Shown: positions 27,502 through 36,875 of the stretch, one piece after another | How positions within the stretch are numbered: position 1 is the stretch's first letter | How the letters are laid out: each line of letters opens with the position of its first letter | Assembly: GCA_041281825.1 (NCBI GenBank) | Contig: CP166298.1 | Coordinates: 1,116,001-1,180,000, forward strand | DNA from: Paenibacillus_D tarimensis_A | GTDB lineage: Bacteria; Bacillota; Bacilli; Paenibacillales; Paenibacillaceae | DNA length: 64,000 bases | Direction: 5' to 3' | The notes under the pieces: model-generated | The model's database searches: none | What the model was told of the DNA's origin: nothing | Seen by the model: only the letters and a program-made list of their open reading frames with translations | Position numbers and translations under genes: made by a program

Positions 27502-29265
27502 CTGACACCGAAACCGGATCAATCCACACCGCCTGGAAACGGGTTTTGCGGGAAGAGTGACGATACGCTCGCAGCGCTCGCACGGAACGGCGATAAGGAA
27601 GCATTTGAGGAGCTTGTCGTTCGGCACAGGGTGAAAGCTTTTGCTTGGGCGAGCAAGATTACGCGCAATCACCATCTGACCGAAGATATCGTTCAAGATG
27701 CATTGCTGCGCGCGTTTCTTCACCTCGGATCGCTTACCGATGCGGCAAGATTTCTGCCTTGGTTGAGACGTATCGTAACGAATCAGGCGCTTATGCGCAT
27801 GAGGCGCGGCGGGCCGTTTCAGCATGAATTGCCGTTATCGGGTTATTCTCTGCCATCGCTGCACCGGCGGGATATTGATGTTCACGATATGGACGCTATT
27901 TTGCATTATTTGTCGGAACGTCTTGGCCGGTCAGCCGGCGAAAATAATGGAACGAACCCGCAGCTTATCCTGGAACGGCGGGAATTCATCGATATGATCC
28001 GCAGCTTGCTTCCCTGCCTCACGGAACGCGAGCGGCGCGTATTCGAAGCGCACTTCTTCGATGAGTGCTCCCCGCAGGAAATCGCGCAAATGTTTGGTTT
28101 GACGACCGGCAATGTGTACAAGCTTATTTCCCGATCACGACATAAAATCTCACAGGAGCGCATGGCCGTGGCTATCCGCAATCAAATTTTGCGGCGAAAG
28201 GAAGAAGGGAGAGAAATGAAAGTCAGTTTGGATAAAAGCCATATGCTTGAACCGTACCGATCTTCGGTGCTCAAGTTCAACAATCGTCTCCACCATGCCC
28301 TGATGTTTGACAAGCCGGACATTTCGCTAACATGCACGGAAGGATATTTGATGTTTGCCTTCAATATCAACATCGAACGAAACAGCGTCGATATGTCCAG
28401 CACGAATATGGTAGACCGGAATTATTGTCTTTATAACGGCTTGCTGTCGCTCGGATATAAGACCGAATATGCGGAAGCGTTCGATTTCGACCCTCCTCGC
28501 CCGGATCTCACCGTTCAGGCAATAAACATCGTTCAGCGGTCGATTGATCTAGGCATGCCGGCATTCGTTTGGGAGCTCATTAATCATGAGTTCGGGCTTA
28601 TCTATGGATACGATGACGAAAACAGGCAATTTTACGGTATTGATTCCACGGTGGAAGCGACGATCCCGTATGATCGTCTGGGGACGCTGCAAACGAAAGC
28701 GCTGTTCGTTCTAGGCTTTATCGAAAAGGTAGACATAAAGAAGGAGGAACAGGTGCTGCGGATGTGCAAAATGGTGATTCGCCATGCGCGGGGCGATGAA
28801 CGGACCTTTGCCGGATATGCAAACGGCCTGCAAGCATACGATGCCTGGATCGATGTGTTCAAGCGAAAAGCGGTAGATCCGCTCGGGCAAGCCTATACGA
28901 TTACGGTGATCAAGGAAGCGCGGGAGCAAGCCGCAGGCTTTTTACGGGAAATTGCCGGAGATTGGTTGACGGGTGAACGATGGGAACGGGAAGTTGGAAG
29001 ATTGCTGCTCGAAGCTTCGGAACAGTACGGCCTGGTTTACATGCAGCTTTCTGCGTTGGCCGAGCTATTTCCGGCACCGACCGGCGGGGAACCCAATGAC
29101 CCGCAAATGGCGAAGAAGGGCATAGACCTTCTCCGAGCGGCGAAAGCTGCGGAGGAAGCAGGCATAGAGAAGCTCGAGCGAATCGCCGAGCTGCTTGAAC
29201 GGGTACCAACGGCGAGTAAACATATTCCGATCATGACCAATCCGCCGCGCGCTTATGTGATGTAG
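27502..29265 (+). CDS. ECF-type sigma factor fused to a papain-fold-like (BtrH-like) domain
   Basis: The ~587-residue product begins with sigma-70 region 2 (DDTLAALARNGDKEAFEELV, DIVQDALLRAFLHLG, RFLPWLRRIVTNQALMRMR) and region 4 (LTERERRVFEAHFFDECSPQ then EIAQMFGLTTGNVYKLISRS). About 340 residues follow with a BtrH-N/C39-like pattern (GMPAFVWELINHEFGLIYGY DDE, then IPYDRLG). A paralogue lies at 39137-40879. The cysteine expected for a papain-like enzyme is not conserved between the two, so the domain may sense a ligand rather than cut. The start is uncertain: aaggagg is 8 bases before CTG 27502 and only 2 before TTG 27496; the frame is open from 27313 without signals. Reading as sigma is firm, the tail is inference. 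Confidence 0.8.
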   Translation: MTPKPDQSTPPGNGFCGKSDDTLAALARNGDKEAFEELVVRHRVKAFAWASKITRNHHLTEDIVQDALLRAFLHLGSLTDAARFLPWLRRIVTNQALMRMRRGGPFQHELPLSGYSLPSLHRRDIDVHDMDAILHYLSERLGRSAGENNGTNPQLILERREFIDMIRSLLPCLTERERRVFEAHFFDECSPQEIAQMFGLTTGNVYKLISRSRHKISQERMAVAIRNQILRRKEEGREMKVSLDKSHMLEPYRSSVLKFNNRLHHALMFDKPDISLTCTEGYLMFAFNINIERNSVDMSSTNMVDRNYCLYNGLLSLGYKTEYAEAFDFDPPRPDLTVQAINIVQRSIDLGMPAFVWELINHEFGLIYGYDDENRQFYGIDSTVEATIPYDRLGTLQTKALFVLGFIEKVDIKKEEQVLRMCKMVIRHARGDERTFAGYANGLQAYDAWIDVFKRKAVDPLGQAYTITVIKEAREQAAGFLREIAGDWLTGERWEREVGRLLLEASEQYGLVYMQLSALAELFPAPTGGEPNDPQMAKKGIDLLRAAKAAEEAGIEKLERIAELLERVPTASKHIPIMTNPPRAYVM

Positions 29266-29304
29266 AGCCTGTACTATCTGTACTATAGGAAGGAGCGGTT
29301 CAAA

Positions 29305-30225
29305 TTGTCAAACATAAATCTGAACGAGCTTACGGCAGAAAATTGCAGCATTGAAAAAACGGATGAAGGTATCAAGATATGGTGCTCGTACGATAAAGGT
29401 TATGCGGTGACTCGTCTAATGTACAAAAGCCCGGTTGTCATTCGGGCCGAAGCGATGACCGATTCCACGAATATCCGTTTTCTTTTTGATGGGGGCCAGC
29501 TTATATTCAATTGGGAATGCAACGAGGAAGAGTTGCGATGGAACGATCCTGTAACCGGCAACGGAAGAAGTATTGCGGGTGCGGGAAAGGTGCCGAAGGA
29601 TAGATGGGTCAATATTGAGTGGAGCATCGGAGTCGACTATGCCTCCGTGATTGTTGACGGTATAGAACGCTATCGGATCCTTGGCGATTTCAGCAAAGCT
29701 TCCGGTCAAATCGGGATCGGCTCTGCCATGGGATCGACCGTCAGCTTAAAATCGCTCTCGATCACGGGAACAATATCTGATGAGGGAACACCTATACCGG
29801 AAATAACGGAAATCAACAATTGTTTGGACCGGAGCAGAAAAATATTGGCGAGCTGTGCCGACCTCTCCGGCTCGCGATTTATTACCGTAAAGGGGGAGCC
29901 TCTCTATTTTCAAGAAGTGACGCTTGCTGGAACGAAGATTACCGATGCCAACCTAAGCGGATTGGAGATCGATGGAGCAAACCTTGGCGGGGCATACCTT
30001 CATAACATTGGTCCAAAAATGGCGTCCGCCGACCACCCTGCTTATAATCCGGATGCCAAAATGGAACCGGTACGATTCGATCGCTGTGATTTCAACAGAA
30101 GTATTATGACAAACTGTGATTTGTCGCAGATGGAAATTACAAATTGCAATATCTCCGGTTTAAGGATTAATGGCGTGCTAATCGAGGATTTGATGAAGGT
30201 TTACCGGGAGAAACAAGAGCCTTGA
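29305..30225 (+). CDS. Concanavalin-like plus pentapeptide-repeat-like protein
   Basis: The 306-residue cytoplasmic protein starts with TTG behind gaaggagcgg. Residues 1-155 have the strand pattern of a laminin-G/concanavalin-like jelly roll (VVIRAEAMTDSTNIRFLF, WVNIEWSIGVDYASVIVDG). Residues 190-300 resemble right-handed pentapeptide repeats (ITDANLSGLEIDGANLGGAY; FDRCDFNRSIMTNCDLSQ). It lies 39 bases after the sigma fusion gene and is probably co-transcribed with it. Function unknown. A terminator follows. Confidence 0.7.
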   Translation: MSNINLNELTAENCSIEKTDEGIKIWCSYDKGYAVTRLMYKSPVVIRAEAMTDSTNIRFLFDGGQLIFNWECNEEELRWNDPVTGNGRSIAGAGKVPKDRWVNIEWSIGVDYASVIVDGIERYRILGDFSKASGQIGIGSAMGSTVSLKSLSITGTISDEGTPIPEITEINNCLDRSRKILASCADLSGSRFITVKGEPLYFQEVTLAGTKITDANLSGLEIDGANLGGAYLHNIGPKMASADHPAYNPDAKMEPVRFDRCDFNRSIMTNCDLSQMEITNCNISGLRINGVLIEDLMKVYREKQEP

Positions 30226-30280
30226 AGGTGAAAAATCTCGCTGAGTCTTAATCCGATTATCCGCTTCATATACCGAAAGA

Positions 30281-30313
30281 AAACGCGAGGTCTATCGGCT
30301 TCGCGTTGTTTTT
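30281..30313 (+). terminator. Rho-independent terminator
   Basis: aacgcga / tcgcgtt stem, 12-base loop and GTTTTT, 56 bases after the stop at 30225. Confidence 0.75.
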
Positions 30314-30493
30314 CTATAATTAGGGAAACCTCCTTAAAACGAACGGCAATATTGGAATTAAGAATCAGCAAAAATCGTCAAGGGACCGGAATAATCTCGA
30401 GCATGCAGGAACTTATGAAATTGAAGTATATGATGAAAGATGTTCGGATAAATCCGCAATGGAAATGGATATCTGTATTCCATTTAAGTCCAA

Positions 30494-30676
30494 ATGAAAT
30501 TCGAAATTTTCATTGGCCAACCTCAACCACCGGTTGAGTCCCTTATATATACTCTACCGATGAGTTACTCCTTTTCTTACGACTTTATAACTTCGAATCA
30601 GCCACTTTTTAATTTAAGCGCTTCAGATATTAACGCGGCCTATCAGCATGTTAAAGCAGCTGGAGCCTCTTATTAC
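30494..30676 (+). pseudogene. Possible VOC (glyoxalase-like) remnant in a decayed stretch
   Basis: One frame reads FNLSASDINAAYQHVKAAGA, the usual DI-AAY-K-GA helix of vicinal-oxygen-chelate proteins. It is preceded by 40 residues of poorer match and cut off by sequence copied from the 3' end of a sigma gene. No proper start is visible. The rest of 30314-30660 shows no recognisable gene. Confidence 0.35.
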
Positions 30677-30738
30677 GATATACGCCGCTGGTGCGAAGGA
30701 GGAAGAACCCCTTCACATCAGCGGTTTGTTTATTTCCT

Positions 30739-30857
30739 TCACTTATTTAAGTGTTTCAGAATGTCTCTGAAAAGCTCCGCGCCAGATAGCTCTGTCCTTT
30801 TAATCTTTGGAGAATCTCAATGGCTTGTCGGGCAAGAACCGGGTTGTTCGGCTCTCA
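30739..30857 (-). pseudogene. 3' relic of a third sigma-fusion paralogue
   Basis: The 30660-30857 segment matches ~39060-39258 base for base in long runs, including the hairpin at 30684-30725. On the minus strand it encodes the last residues of the sigma fusion (EPNNP, ARQAIEILQ, then after a frameshift SGAELFRDILKHLNK and stop at 30739). Homology ends at 30857, where the ECF gene of the next operon begins to overlap. It is a truncated duplicate. Confidence 0.7.
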
Positions 30858-31433
30858 AAGCGGGCGCGGGTTATCCCGTGCGATGCACCGCACCCAATGC
30901 TCGATTCGCAGCTCCCTCACCTTGCCGGATCCGGATTGTCTTCTCTGCGGACAGTACAGCGATTCGATTCGATATTTGCGAAGCTTGCTTCTCGAACGGT
31001 GAAGAATGGATCGCACGGCCGGCATCGTCATCTGAAGCCGGTCCGCGATCTCATTCATCGTAAACCCGAAATATTCGGCCATCAGCCAGACTTCCATGTG
31101 GCGGGCAGGCAATCGCGCCGCAAGCCATTCGATAACGACGCTGACTTCCATATCGCTCGCATCCGTGTAATCCATGTCTTTCAGCAGCGCAAGCGGCTGC
31201 TTACGTTTACGGGAACGGTATTCATCCACCCACAAATTTTTAGCAACACGGAACAGAAAAGGTTTCGCATTGCTAATCTCCCCCGAATTGGAATAGTAGT
31301 GGAGCGACTTTAACAGCGACTCCTGATACAGGTCCTCGCCGTCCCATCTGGAGCCGGATAAATAAAGGCAGTACTTATATAATTCCTTCAAATGCGGTTT
31401 AACGATCGTTTCGTAATGTGCTGAGGCCGGCAT
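30855..31433 (-). CDS. ECF-type RNA polymerase sigma factor
   Basis: The 192-residue protein has region 2 (YKYCLYLSGSRWDGEDLYQE, AKPFLFRVAKNLWVDEYRSR) and region 4 (EVWLMAEYFGFTMNEIADRL then QMTMPAVRSILHRSRSKLRK). ATG 31433 follows ggggggaag. It is the last gene of a six-gene operon encoding a transporter. No anti-sigma gene is adjacent, so control may come from the transporter or at the transcript level (inference). The stop lies at the edge of a duplicated segment, and the final residues (ARDNPRPL) may have been altered by that junction. Confidence 0.88.
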   Translation of the reverse strand: MPASAHYETIVKPHLKELYKYCLYLSGSRWDGEDLYQESLLKSLHYYSNSGEISNAKPFLFRVAKNLWVDEYRSRKRKQPLALLKDMDYTDASDMEVSVVIEWLAARLPARHMEVWLMAEYFGFTMNEIADRLQMTMPAVRSILHRSRSKLRKYRIESLYCPQRRQSGSGKVRELRIEHWVRCIARDNPRPL

Positions 31434-31450
31434 GAATCGCTTCCCCCCGT

Positions 31451-32314
31451 CTAATGTGCTTCCGGGCATTCCAAAATAATTCTGGCGCCATCGATGGCCA
31501 ACTTAACCTTATCCTTCATCCCGAGCCGCTCCCGCATTTCGACCGGAATTTGCAGTCTCCCGAAGCGATCGACCACGGCATATTCCTCATGCTCATCCTG
31601 CCCCTGTACCTCCGCGCTGTCGAGGTCTTGAACCGACCCCCGCTTAATCATCTCGGAGCTGGTCATGCCGCCCTGAATCGCAACGACACGGTCAACCATA
31701 CGCGCCAACGACAGATCGTGCGTCACGATGACGATCGTCACACCGGTCTCCTTGTTCAACTTGCGAAAAATGCTCATGATCTCGCCCGCGGTACGTGAAT
31801 CAACCGAGCCTGTCGGTTCATCCGCCAGCAGCAAAGAGGGGCGGTTGGCGAGCGAGATGGCGATAGCGGTCCGCTGCTGTTCGCCGCCCGACAGCTGCAC
31901 CAGCTTATTGTGCATCCGATGCGTCAGCCCGACCCATTCAATGAGTTGCTTCGCATAAGCGGTATCCGTCTTGCCGGCAACCATCATCGCCGTCTCTACA
32001 TTTTCCAGCACCGTGAGAAAAGGGAGCAGGTTGCGCGCGTTGTTTTGCCAGATGAAGCCGACCGTACTGCGCTTGTATTCGACCAATTGTTTTTCGCTGA
32101 TTTTCAACAGGTCCCAGGGACCGACAATGGCTTTGCCCGCCGAAGGCCGGTCAAGTCCGCCCAATATATTAAGCAGTGTCGATTTTCCGCTGCCGCTGTT
32201 GCCGATAATCGCGAACATTTCACCGCTTTCGACCTTCAGATTCAGTCCCTGCAGGGCAACGACCTCGATCTGGTCCGATTTGTAGATTTTAACGAGTCCT
32301 TCGCAACTAATCAT
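31451..32314 (-). CDS. ABC ATPase (MacB/LolD-like) with C-terminal AbrB-like domain
   Basis: The 287-residue protein has Walker A GNSGSGKST, Q-loop WQNNARNLLPF, signature LSGGEQQRTAIA, Walker B LLLADEPTGSVD and H-loop THDLS over residues 1-220. Residues ~240-285 (VDRFGRLQIPVEMRERLGMK then DKVKLAIDGARIIL) match a SpoVT/AbrB swapped-hairpin, normally a DNA-binding dimerisation domain. ATG 32314 follows gagaggagag. It probably works with the FtsX-like permease upstream in the operon. The AbrB-like tail on an ATPase is unusual. Confidence 0.88.
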   Translation of the reverse strand: MISCEGLVKIYKSDQIEVVALQGLNLKVESGEMFAIIGNSGSGKSTLLNILGGLDRPSAGKAIVGPWDLLKISEKQLVEYKRSTVGFIWQNNARNLLPFLTVLENVETAMMVAGKTDTAYAKQLIEWVGLTHRMHNKLVQLSGGEQQRTAIAISLANRPSLLLADEPTGSVDSRTAGEIMSIFRKLNKETGVTIVIVTHDLSLARMVDRVVAIQGGMTSSEMIKRGSVQDLDSAEVQGQDEHEEYAVVDRFGRLQIPVEMRERLGMKDKVKLAIDGARIILECPEAH

Positions 32315-32321
32315 CCGGCTT

Positions 32322-35126
32322 CTATCTCTCCTCTCCGAGCTTGACCGCCTGATGGACACGCATTCTTTGAATTTGCAGGGTCAGCAATGCGGCCCCGGCC
32401 GAGATCATCGCGAGCACGATAATCAGCAATTGAATCGTATCCGTCATTTCAAAGACGATGATGAAGGGCGGTACCTGATTTTGTCCGTTCACTTGCAGGA
32501 ACGGCACAAACATAATACTGACAAAACGGCCGATACCAAGGCCGAGCAGGATGGCAAGCCCTGTCGTCAGCAGCTGCTCGGCGAGCAGCATGAAGGTGAG
32601 CTGTCCGCGCGAAAGACCAGTTGCTCTGAAGATGCCCATTTGCACGGTTCTGCGGGCGAGACTGAACATCCAGAACAGCAAATACCCGATAAAAGATACG
32701 GCGACCGAAACGATGAAGCCGAGACTGAGTATGCCGAAGATGCCTTCCCTTGAAGGAAGCAGCTTCTGCAAAATCCACTCATTGCGCGCATCGCGGACGG
32801 TGGCCGTTTCGATGCCGTTCTTCCGCAAATGCTCGACGACAGGCATCACTTTGGCGCCCGCTTCCATCTTGAACCAGAGCGCGTAGGGCTGCAGCGGAAT
32901 CTGATCGTATATATAATCGATGTTCGCAACGATGAAAGCGGCCGCCGGATTCTGCGCCGGCCAATATTCGGTCACGCCGACGATCACGAATTCCATCGGC
33001 ACCGTCTGCACGGTCATCTGAATCAAATCGCCCGCCGCCAGACTGTTTTTGTCAGCAAACGATCGCGAGACGATCGCGCCTTGCTCATACATCCCCAGCC
33101 ACCGCAGCAGCGTATACGGATGAACGGATTTGTACAGGTCTTGTCTCCACCAGGCGCTGCGAGCGAATTCGACGTTATCGACCGCCATCAGCCGGCCTTT
33201 GCCGAGCGATTTGCCTGCGACGGCAAGATCGCCGTCCAGAGTAAGCACCCGCGAAGCTGCTTCAACGCCCGGCATGGTGCGAAACGGTTCGGAAGGCGGT
33301 TCGGCATAAGTAACGTTTCTCGGCTGATCCTCGGGAATGTAGTTACCCTCCTCGTCGTACAGCTCCACATCGCCTTCCCATACTGTTTGCAGCACCACAT
33401 CTGCGCCATTGCCGTACATCAGCCGGTCGCTCGCATTCAGATCGATCGTGCGGGCTGCGGAGGCGTGATAAATGCCGAGTCCCATCGTCATGACAAGCAG
33501 CAGCATTAATGGAAAATAGGTGCGCTGTGATCTCGACAGCTGTACTAGCACAAGATGCAGAGGGACGGGAATCCAGCGCCGCAGCAACCGGTGCAGCAGC
33601 TTCAACAGCAGCGGAAACAGACGCAGGCTGATGAGTCCGAGGGCAAAGATTGAGACCGCCGGAATAAAGAAAAACACGGGCTGCACCTGCATCTGGCCGG
33701 CTGTGGCTTGCGAGTCTGCAAGAAGCTGCCGGCTCTGAAACAAATACCAGCCGTATCCGGAGGCCAGCGCAAGCAGGACATCGAGGTACCAACGCTGCCA
33801 GAACGGCTTCCGGTCGGCTCTCGCCATCTCCTGTTTATAATTGACAATCGATTGTTTGCCGTAGCTGTAGACGGGGAACGTTCCGGCCAAAATCGCGGCT
33901 GTGACGGACGCCAGACCGTAGAGGCCGGAGGCTCCGTTCCAGCCACCCTCCGATTCTTTGCCCGCAACGAATGACATGAAGCCGTCGGTGGATACCATCA
34001 GCCTTGCCATGCCCAATGCGATAAGTTGGCCGGAAAACCATGCGGCCAAGCCAAGAAAGATACCTTCCAGCAAAAAAATGGCTGTTATCAACCGCATCTC
34101 GGCGCCGCGGCTCCGAAGCACCGCAATATCGTTGCGCTGCCGCTCCAGCGATTGTTTGGCATTGATAAAAATATAATAAAAGATCATGCCGAGCATCGGC
34201 GCCGCCAGCATGAACAAAACCGCCTGCAGCTGCAGACTTTCACGCTGGATCTGCCTCACCAGATCCAGGAAGCTGATATCGACGCGAGTATTGCGCAAAA
34301 TCTGGAACAAATCCGGCTCCAGCCTCTCAAGCCGATTCTGGATTCTGCCCAGATCGCCGGTTTGCATCGGACTGAGGTCGTAAAGGGCATACCAGTTTGC
34401 CGTGCTGATGTAAGCCGACTTCTCCTTCATTAACGTCTGCGTAAATACTTCCGGCGAAATAAGCAGCATGCTTGAATAAACATCCACCCCTTGATGCCAG
34501 TAAGCCGATTGTTCATCAACCGGACGGAAGGCTCCTACAACCTTCACGGTGATCTGCTGGTTGCCGGTTTGCGTCGGCAGCGTATAACGGTAAGTGCCGC
34601 CGATCGTCAAATAGTTACGGCTCAATGCGTTTTCCCACACAACAGCTTCGATCACACCGTCTTCCGCACCGGAATCATACATTTCTCCGGCCGTGATTTC
34701 CGCTTGCTCTTCCAGGCCGGTTTGCGACATGATCGTCATCTGCCTTCTTCGGTTGTCTGTCTGTCCGCTTGCGGCATCCTGCAGCAGCAGCGATTGTGCG
34801 ATGGAAAAGGAAGTGACGGCTTGCTGCTGCGGGAATCGGATCTGTCCGGGCAGCCGATTTACGATGTAATCGTCAAGCTCGTCGATCGCCTCCGGCTTTG
34901 TGTATTCGCTCCGGGTCGCCTGGTAGCGCACCTGCAGTGAGCCCGGCGGCACGCTTGCACCGCTGTCCGTAAGTGCGGCGGAAACGATTCGAGACAGCGC
35001 ATGATCCGAGTAGAGCGGAATGCTGCTGGTGAACGAAACCGCCAGCACTAAACCAAGGAATGAGCTGAACGTAAGCCAGCGATTGTTCCACATCTTCCGG
35101 CGAAGAAATCGGAGCATCGGCTTCAT
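32322..35126 (-). CDS. Large FtsX/MacB-like ABC transporter permease
   Basis: The 934-residue protein has an N-terminal membrane helix (WLTFSSFLGLVLAVSFTSSI), a ~250-residue extracytoplasmic domain, a first FtsX core of helices (~300-420), a second pair with another external domain (~540-790), and a final FtsX core (LGFIVSVAVSFIGYLLFWMF and beyond). Such ten-helix double FtsX proteins export peptides or lipoproteins or sense antimicrobial peptides. It overlaps the adaptor stop by four bases and precedes the AbrB-tailed ATPase. Substrate unknown. Confidence 0.9.
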   Translation of the reverse strand: MKPMLRFLRRKMWNNRWLTFSSFLGLVLAVSFTSSIPLYSDHALSRIVSAALTDSGASVPPGSLQVRYQATRSEYTKPEAIDELDDYIVNRLPGQIRFPQQQAVTSFSIAQSLLLQDAASGQTDNRRRQMTIMSQTGLEEQAEITAGEMYDSGAEDGVIEAVVWENALSRNYLTIGGTYRYTLPTQTGNQQITVKVVGAFRPVDEQSAYWHQGVDVYSSMLLISPEVFTQTLMKEKSAYISTANWYALYDLSPMQTGDLGRIQNRLERLEPDLFQILRNTRVDISFLDLVRQIQRESLQLQAVLFMLAAPMLGMIFYYIFINAKQSLERQRNDIAVLRSRGAEMRLITAIFLLEGIFLGLAAWFSGQLIALGMARLMVSTDGFMSFVAGKESEGGWNGASGLYGLASVTAAILAGTFPVYSYGKQSIVNYKQEMARADRKPFWQRWYLDVLLALASGYGWYLFQSRQLLADSQATAGQMQVQPVFFFIPAVSIFALGLISLRLFPLLLKLLHRLLRRWIPVPLHLVLVQLSRSQRTYFPLMLLLVMTMGLGIYHASAARTIDLNASDRLMYGNGADVVLQTVWEGDVELYDEEGNYIPEDQPRNVTYAEPPSEPFRTMPGVEAASRVLTLDGDLAVAGKSLGKGRLMAVDNVEFARSAWWRQDLYKSVHPYTLLRWLGMYEQGAIVSRSFADKNSLAAGDLIQMTVQTVPMEFVIVGVTEYWPAQNPAAAFIVANIDYIYDQIPLQPYALWFKMEAGAKVMPVVEHLRKNGIETATVRDARNEWILQKLLPSREGIFGILSLGFIVSVAVSFIGYLLFWMFSLARRTVQMGIFRATGLSRGQLTFMLLAEQLLTTGLAILLGLGIGRFVSIMFVPFLQVNGQNQVPPFIIVFEMTDTIQLLIIVLAMISAGAALLTLQIQRMRVHQAVKLGEER

Positions 35127-36175
35127 TTGCCGATCACCTTCTGACCCGGCGACAGCCCCTTCACAATTTCAACCTCGGTGGCGGTGGAGATGCCGACCTC
35201 AACATCCACCTCCCGTTTATTTCCTTCGTCCTCGACGACCAGAACGTAGTTTCTGCCGGATACGGTCCGCAGCGCCGCCGGCGGGATCAGCACAGCGTTT
35301 TTCTTGCGTTCCGTGATCACCGACGCGCTCAGCGGCGTGTTGGCCTGCACGTCCGGCGGGAATTTATCCAGCTCGATCAACACATACAGATCCAGTGAAT
35401 CTTCACCGTTTGCGGCAGTTTCCGTTAGCGGAAGCCTCGACACCTTGCCCGTATGGCTGCCGGCGGTATTGATGTTGACGACGGCTTCCATACCGGGGGC
35501 GATCGATTCCAGGTCGGATGCGCTGAAGCGGGCGGCTACGGCTAATCGGGTCAAATCGGCGATGACACCGACGATTTCATAAGCTTTAACCGTATCGCCT
35601 ACCTTTTTACTAAAGGATACAAGCGTGCCGTCAAACGGAGCCTTCAGCTTCGAAGCTTCCATCTCTGCCTTCAGATCTTCCAGCTCATGAACCAGAATGT
35701 CATAGTTCAGCTGATCCAGCTCCTGCTGAATCGCGCTGCGCTCGTCATCTCTCAGCTTCTCGATCAGGTTCAGCTCGGCCTGGCGCACTTCAATATCCTT
35801 TTTTTGCAGCTGCGAGTCGAGATTGTCGGTCTCTATGACCGCGATCACTTGTCCCTTGCTGACTTTCTCGCCGGGCTTGACCAATACTTCGGAAATCCGC
35901 TTGTTATCCGATATAAAATGGAGATTCTCCTGTTTCTCGCTCATCAGCTTGCCGGTTGCGTTTACTTTCATTTCAATTGTCGTTTGTGCTGCCGTATACT
36001 CCGGCTTTCTGGATATTTGCGGCGGCTCGATCAATGCGATCAGCTCCGCCTCTTCGGCTTGCGGGGCAAGGCTGCAGCCCGACAAGGCAGCCGCAAGCGC
36101 AAGAGCGGCAAGCACACTCCTTAATGGTCGTCTGGGCCGGTTATTGCAATTTGCCGTCCGCCATTTCATAGACAT
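35123..36175 (-). CDS. HlyD/MacA-like efflux adaptor lipoprotein
   Basis: The 350-residue protein has a basic N-terminus, a hydrophobic segment and lipobox LSGC (Cys34). It then has the split lipoyl/barrel-sandwich halves (ISEVLVKPGEKVSKGQVIAV and LKAPFDGTLVSFSKKVGDTV) flanking an alpha-helical hairpin (DLDSQLQKK...ELDQLNYDIL), and a beta-barrel to VEIVKGLSPGQKVIGK. It links an ABC exporter to the outer surface. Start ATG 36175 has ggaggt 9 bases upstream and lies inside the preceding ATPase gene (35-base overlap). Confidence 0.92.
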   Translation of the reverse strand: MSMKWRTANCNNRPRRPLRSVLAALALAAALSGCSLAPQAEEAELIALIEPPQISRKPEYTAAQTTIEMKVNATGKLMSEKQENLHFISDNKRISEVLVKPGEKVSKGQVIAVIETDNLDSQLQKKDIEVRQAELNLIEKLRDDERSAIQQELDQLNYDILVHELEDLKAEMEASKLKAPFDGTLVSFSKKVGDTVKAYEIVGVIADLTRLAVAARFSASDLESIAPGMEAVVNINTAGSHTGKVSRLPLTETAANGEDSLDLYVLIELDKFPPDVQANTPLSASVITERKKNAVLIPPAALRTVSGRNYVLVVEDEGNKREVDVEVGISTATEVEIVKGLSPGQKVIGK

Positions 36176-36875
36176 GGTCCGCTACCTCCAACATTGCCTT
36201 GTCGTGTGTCGTCATGCATATCGTCATTCCTTCGTCCTCTCGTATCGTTTGGAACAGCCTTAGTATTCGTACCGCCATCTTGCTGTCGAGCTCGGCTGTA
36301 GGCTCATCCGCCAGCAGAAGCTTGGGGCGGGGGGCAATGGCTTTGGCGATCGCCACCCGCTGCTGCTCGCCGCCCGACAGCTCGTATGGCCGATGGTGCG
36401 CCCGCTGCGCCATGCCGACCTGCTCGAGACAAAATCCGATCCGGCTTGTCCATTGTCCGGACGGTATGCCCGCCATGCGCAATCCCAGCTCGACATTTTC
36501 CCATGCCGACAGCAGGGGATGAAGGGCGTACGCTTGAAAAATAAATCCGATTTCATGCTTGCGGATGCGTGTCCGCTGTTTGTCGTCCAGGCTGTGAAGC
36601 GGATGCCCGTTTACGTTAATCCGCCCTTCGCTCGGCGTATCCAGCCCGCCGATCAAATTCATCAGCGTTGTTTTGCCGGAGCCGGACCGGCCCTTCAGCA
36701 TGACCAATTCACCTGCTCGGAGCTCCATTTCGATGCCTTTGAGTACATGAACTTGATGGCCCGCGCTGCGGAATATTTTATGAACGTCCTGTACGCTTAC
36801 GAGTGCCGGTTGTTGCCCCTGCAGCGGCGGGTATTCTTCCTGCGGATTATCTGCTAATGAAGATGCCCTGGACAC
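36141..36875 (-). CDS. ABC ATPase, MacB/LolD-like
   Basis: The 244-residue ATPase has Walker A GRSGSGKTT, Q-loop FQAYALHPLLSA, signature LSGGEQQRVAIAKAI, Walker B LLLADEPTAELD and H-loop TTHDK. GTG 36875 is preceded by aaggag at good spacing and overlaps the end of the solute-binding-protein gene by 29 bases. With the adaptor and FtsX permease it makes a MacAB-type exporter. Confidence 0.93.
   Translation of the reverse strand: MSRASSLADNPQEEYPPLQGQQPALVSVQDVHKIFRSAGHQVHVLKGIEMELRAGELVMLKGRSGSGKTTLMNLIGGLDTPSEGRINVNGHPLHSLDDKQRTRIRKHEIGFIFQAYALHPLLSAWENVELGLRMAGIPSGQWTSRIGFCLEQVGMAQRAHHRPYELSGGEQQRVAIAKAIAPRPKLLLADEPTAELDSKMAVRILRLFQTIREDEGMTICMTTHDKAMLEVADHVYEMADGKLQ

Noticed and set aside
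30494..31063. A 189-residue plus-strand gene
   Set aside because: It strings together a VOC remnant, copied sigma-gene 3' end (antisense) and the antisense of the ECF gene; no single protein family.
32352..36263. Numerous 100-230 codon plus-strand frames opposite the export operon
   Set aside because: Shadows of high-confidence minus-strand genes; compositions (Arg/His/Gln-rich) and lack of start sites are typical of antisense frames.
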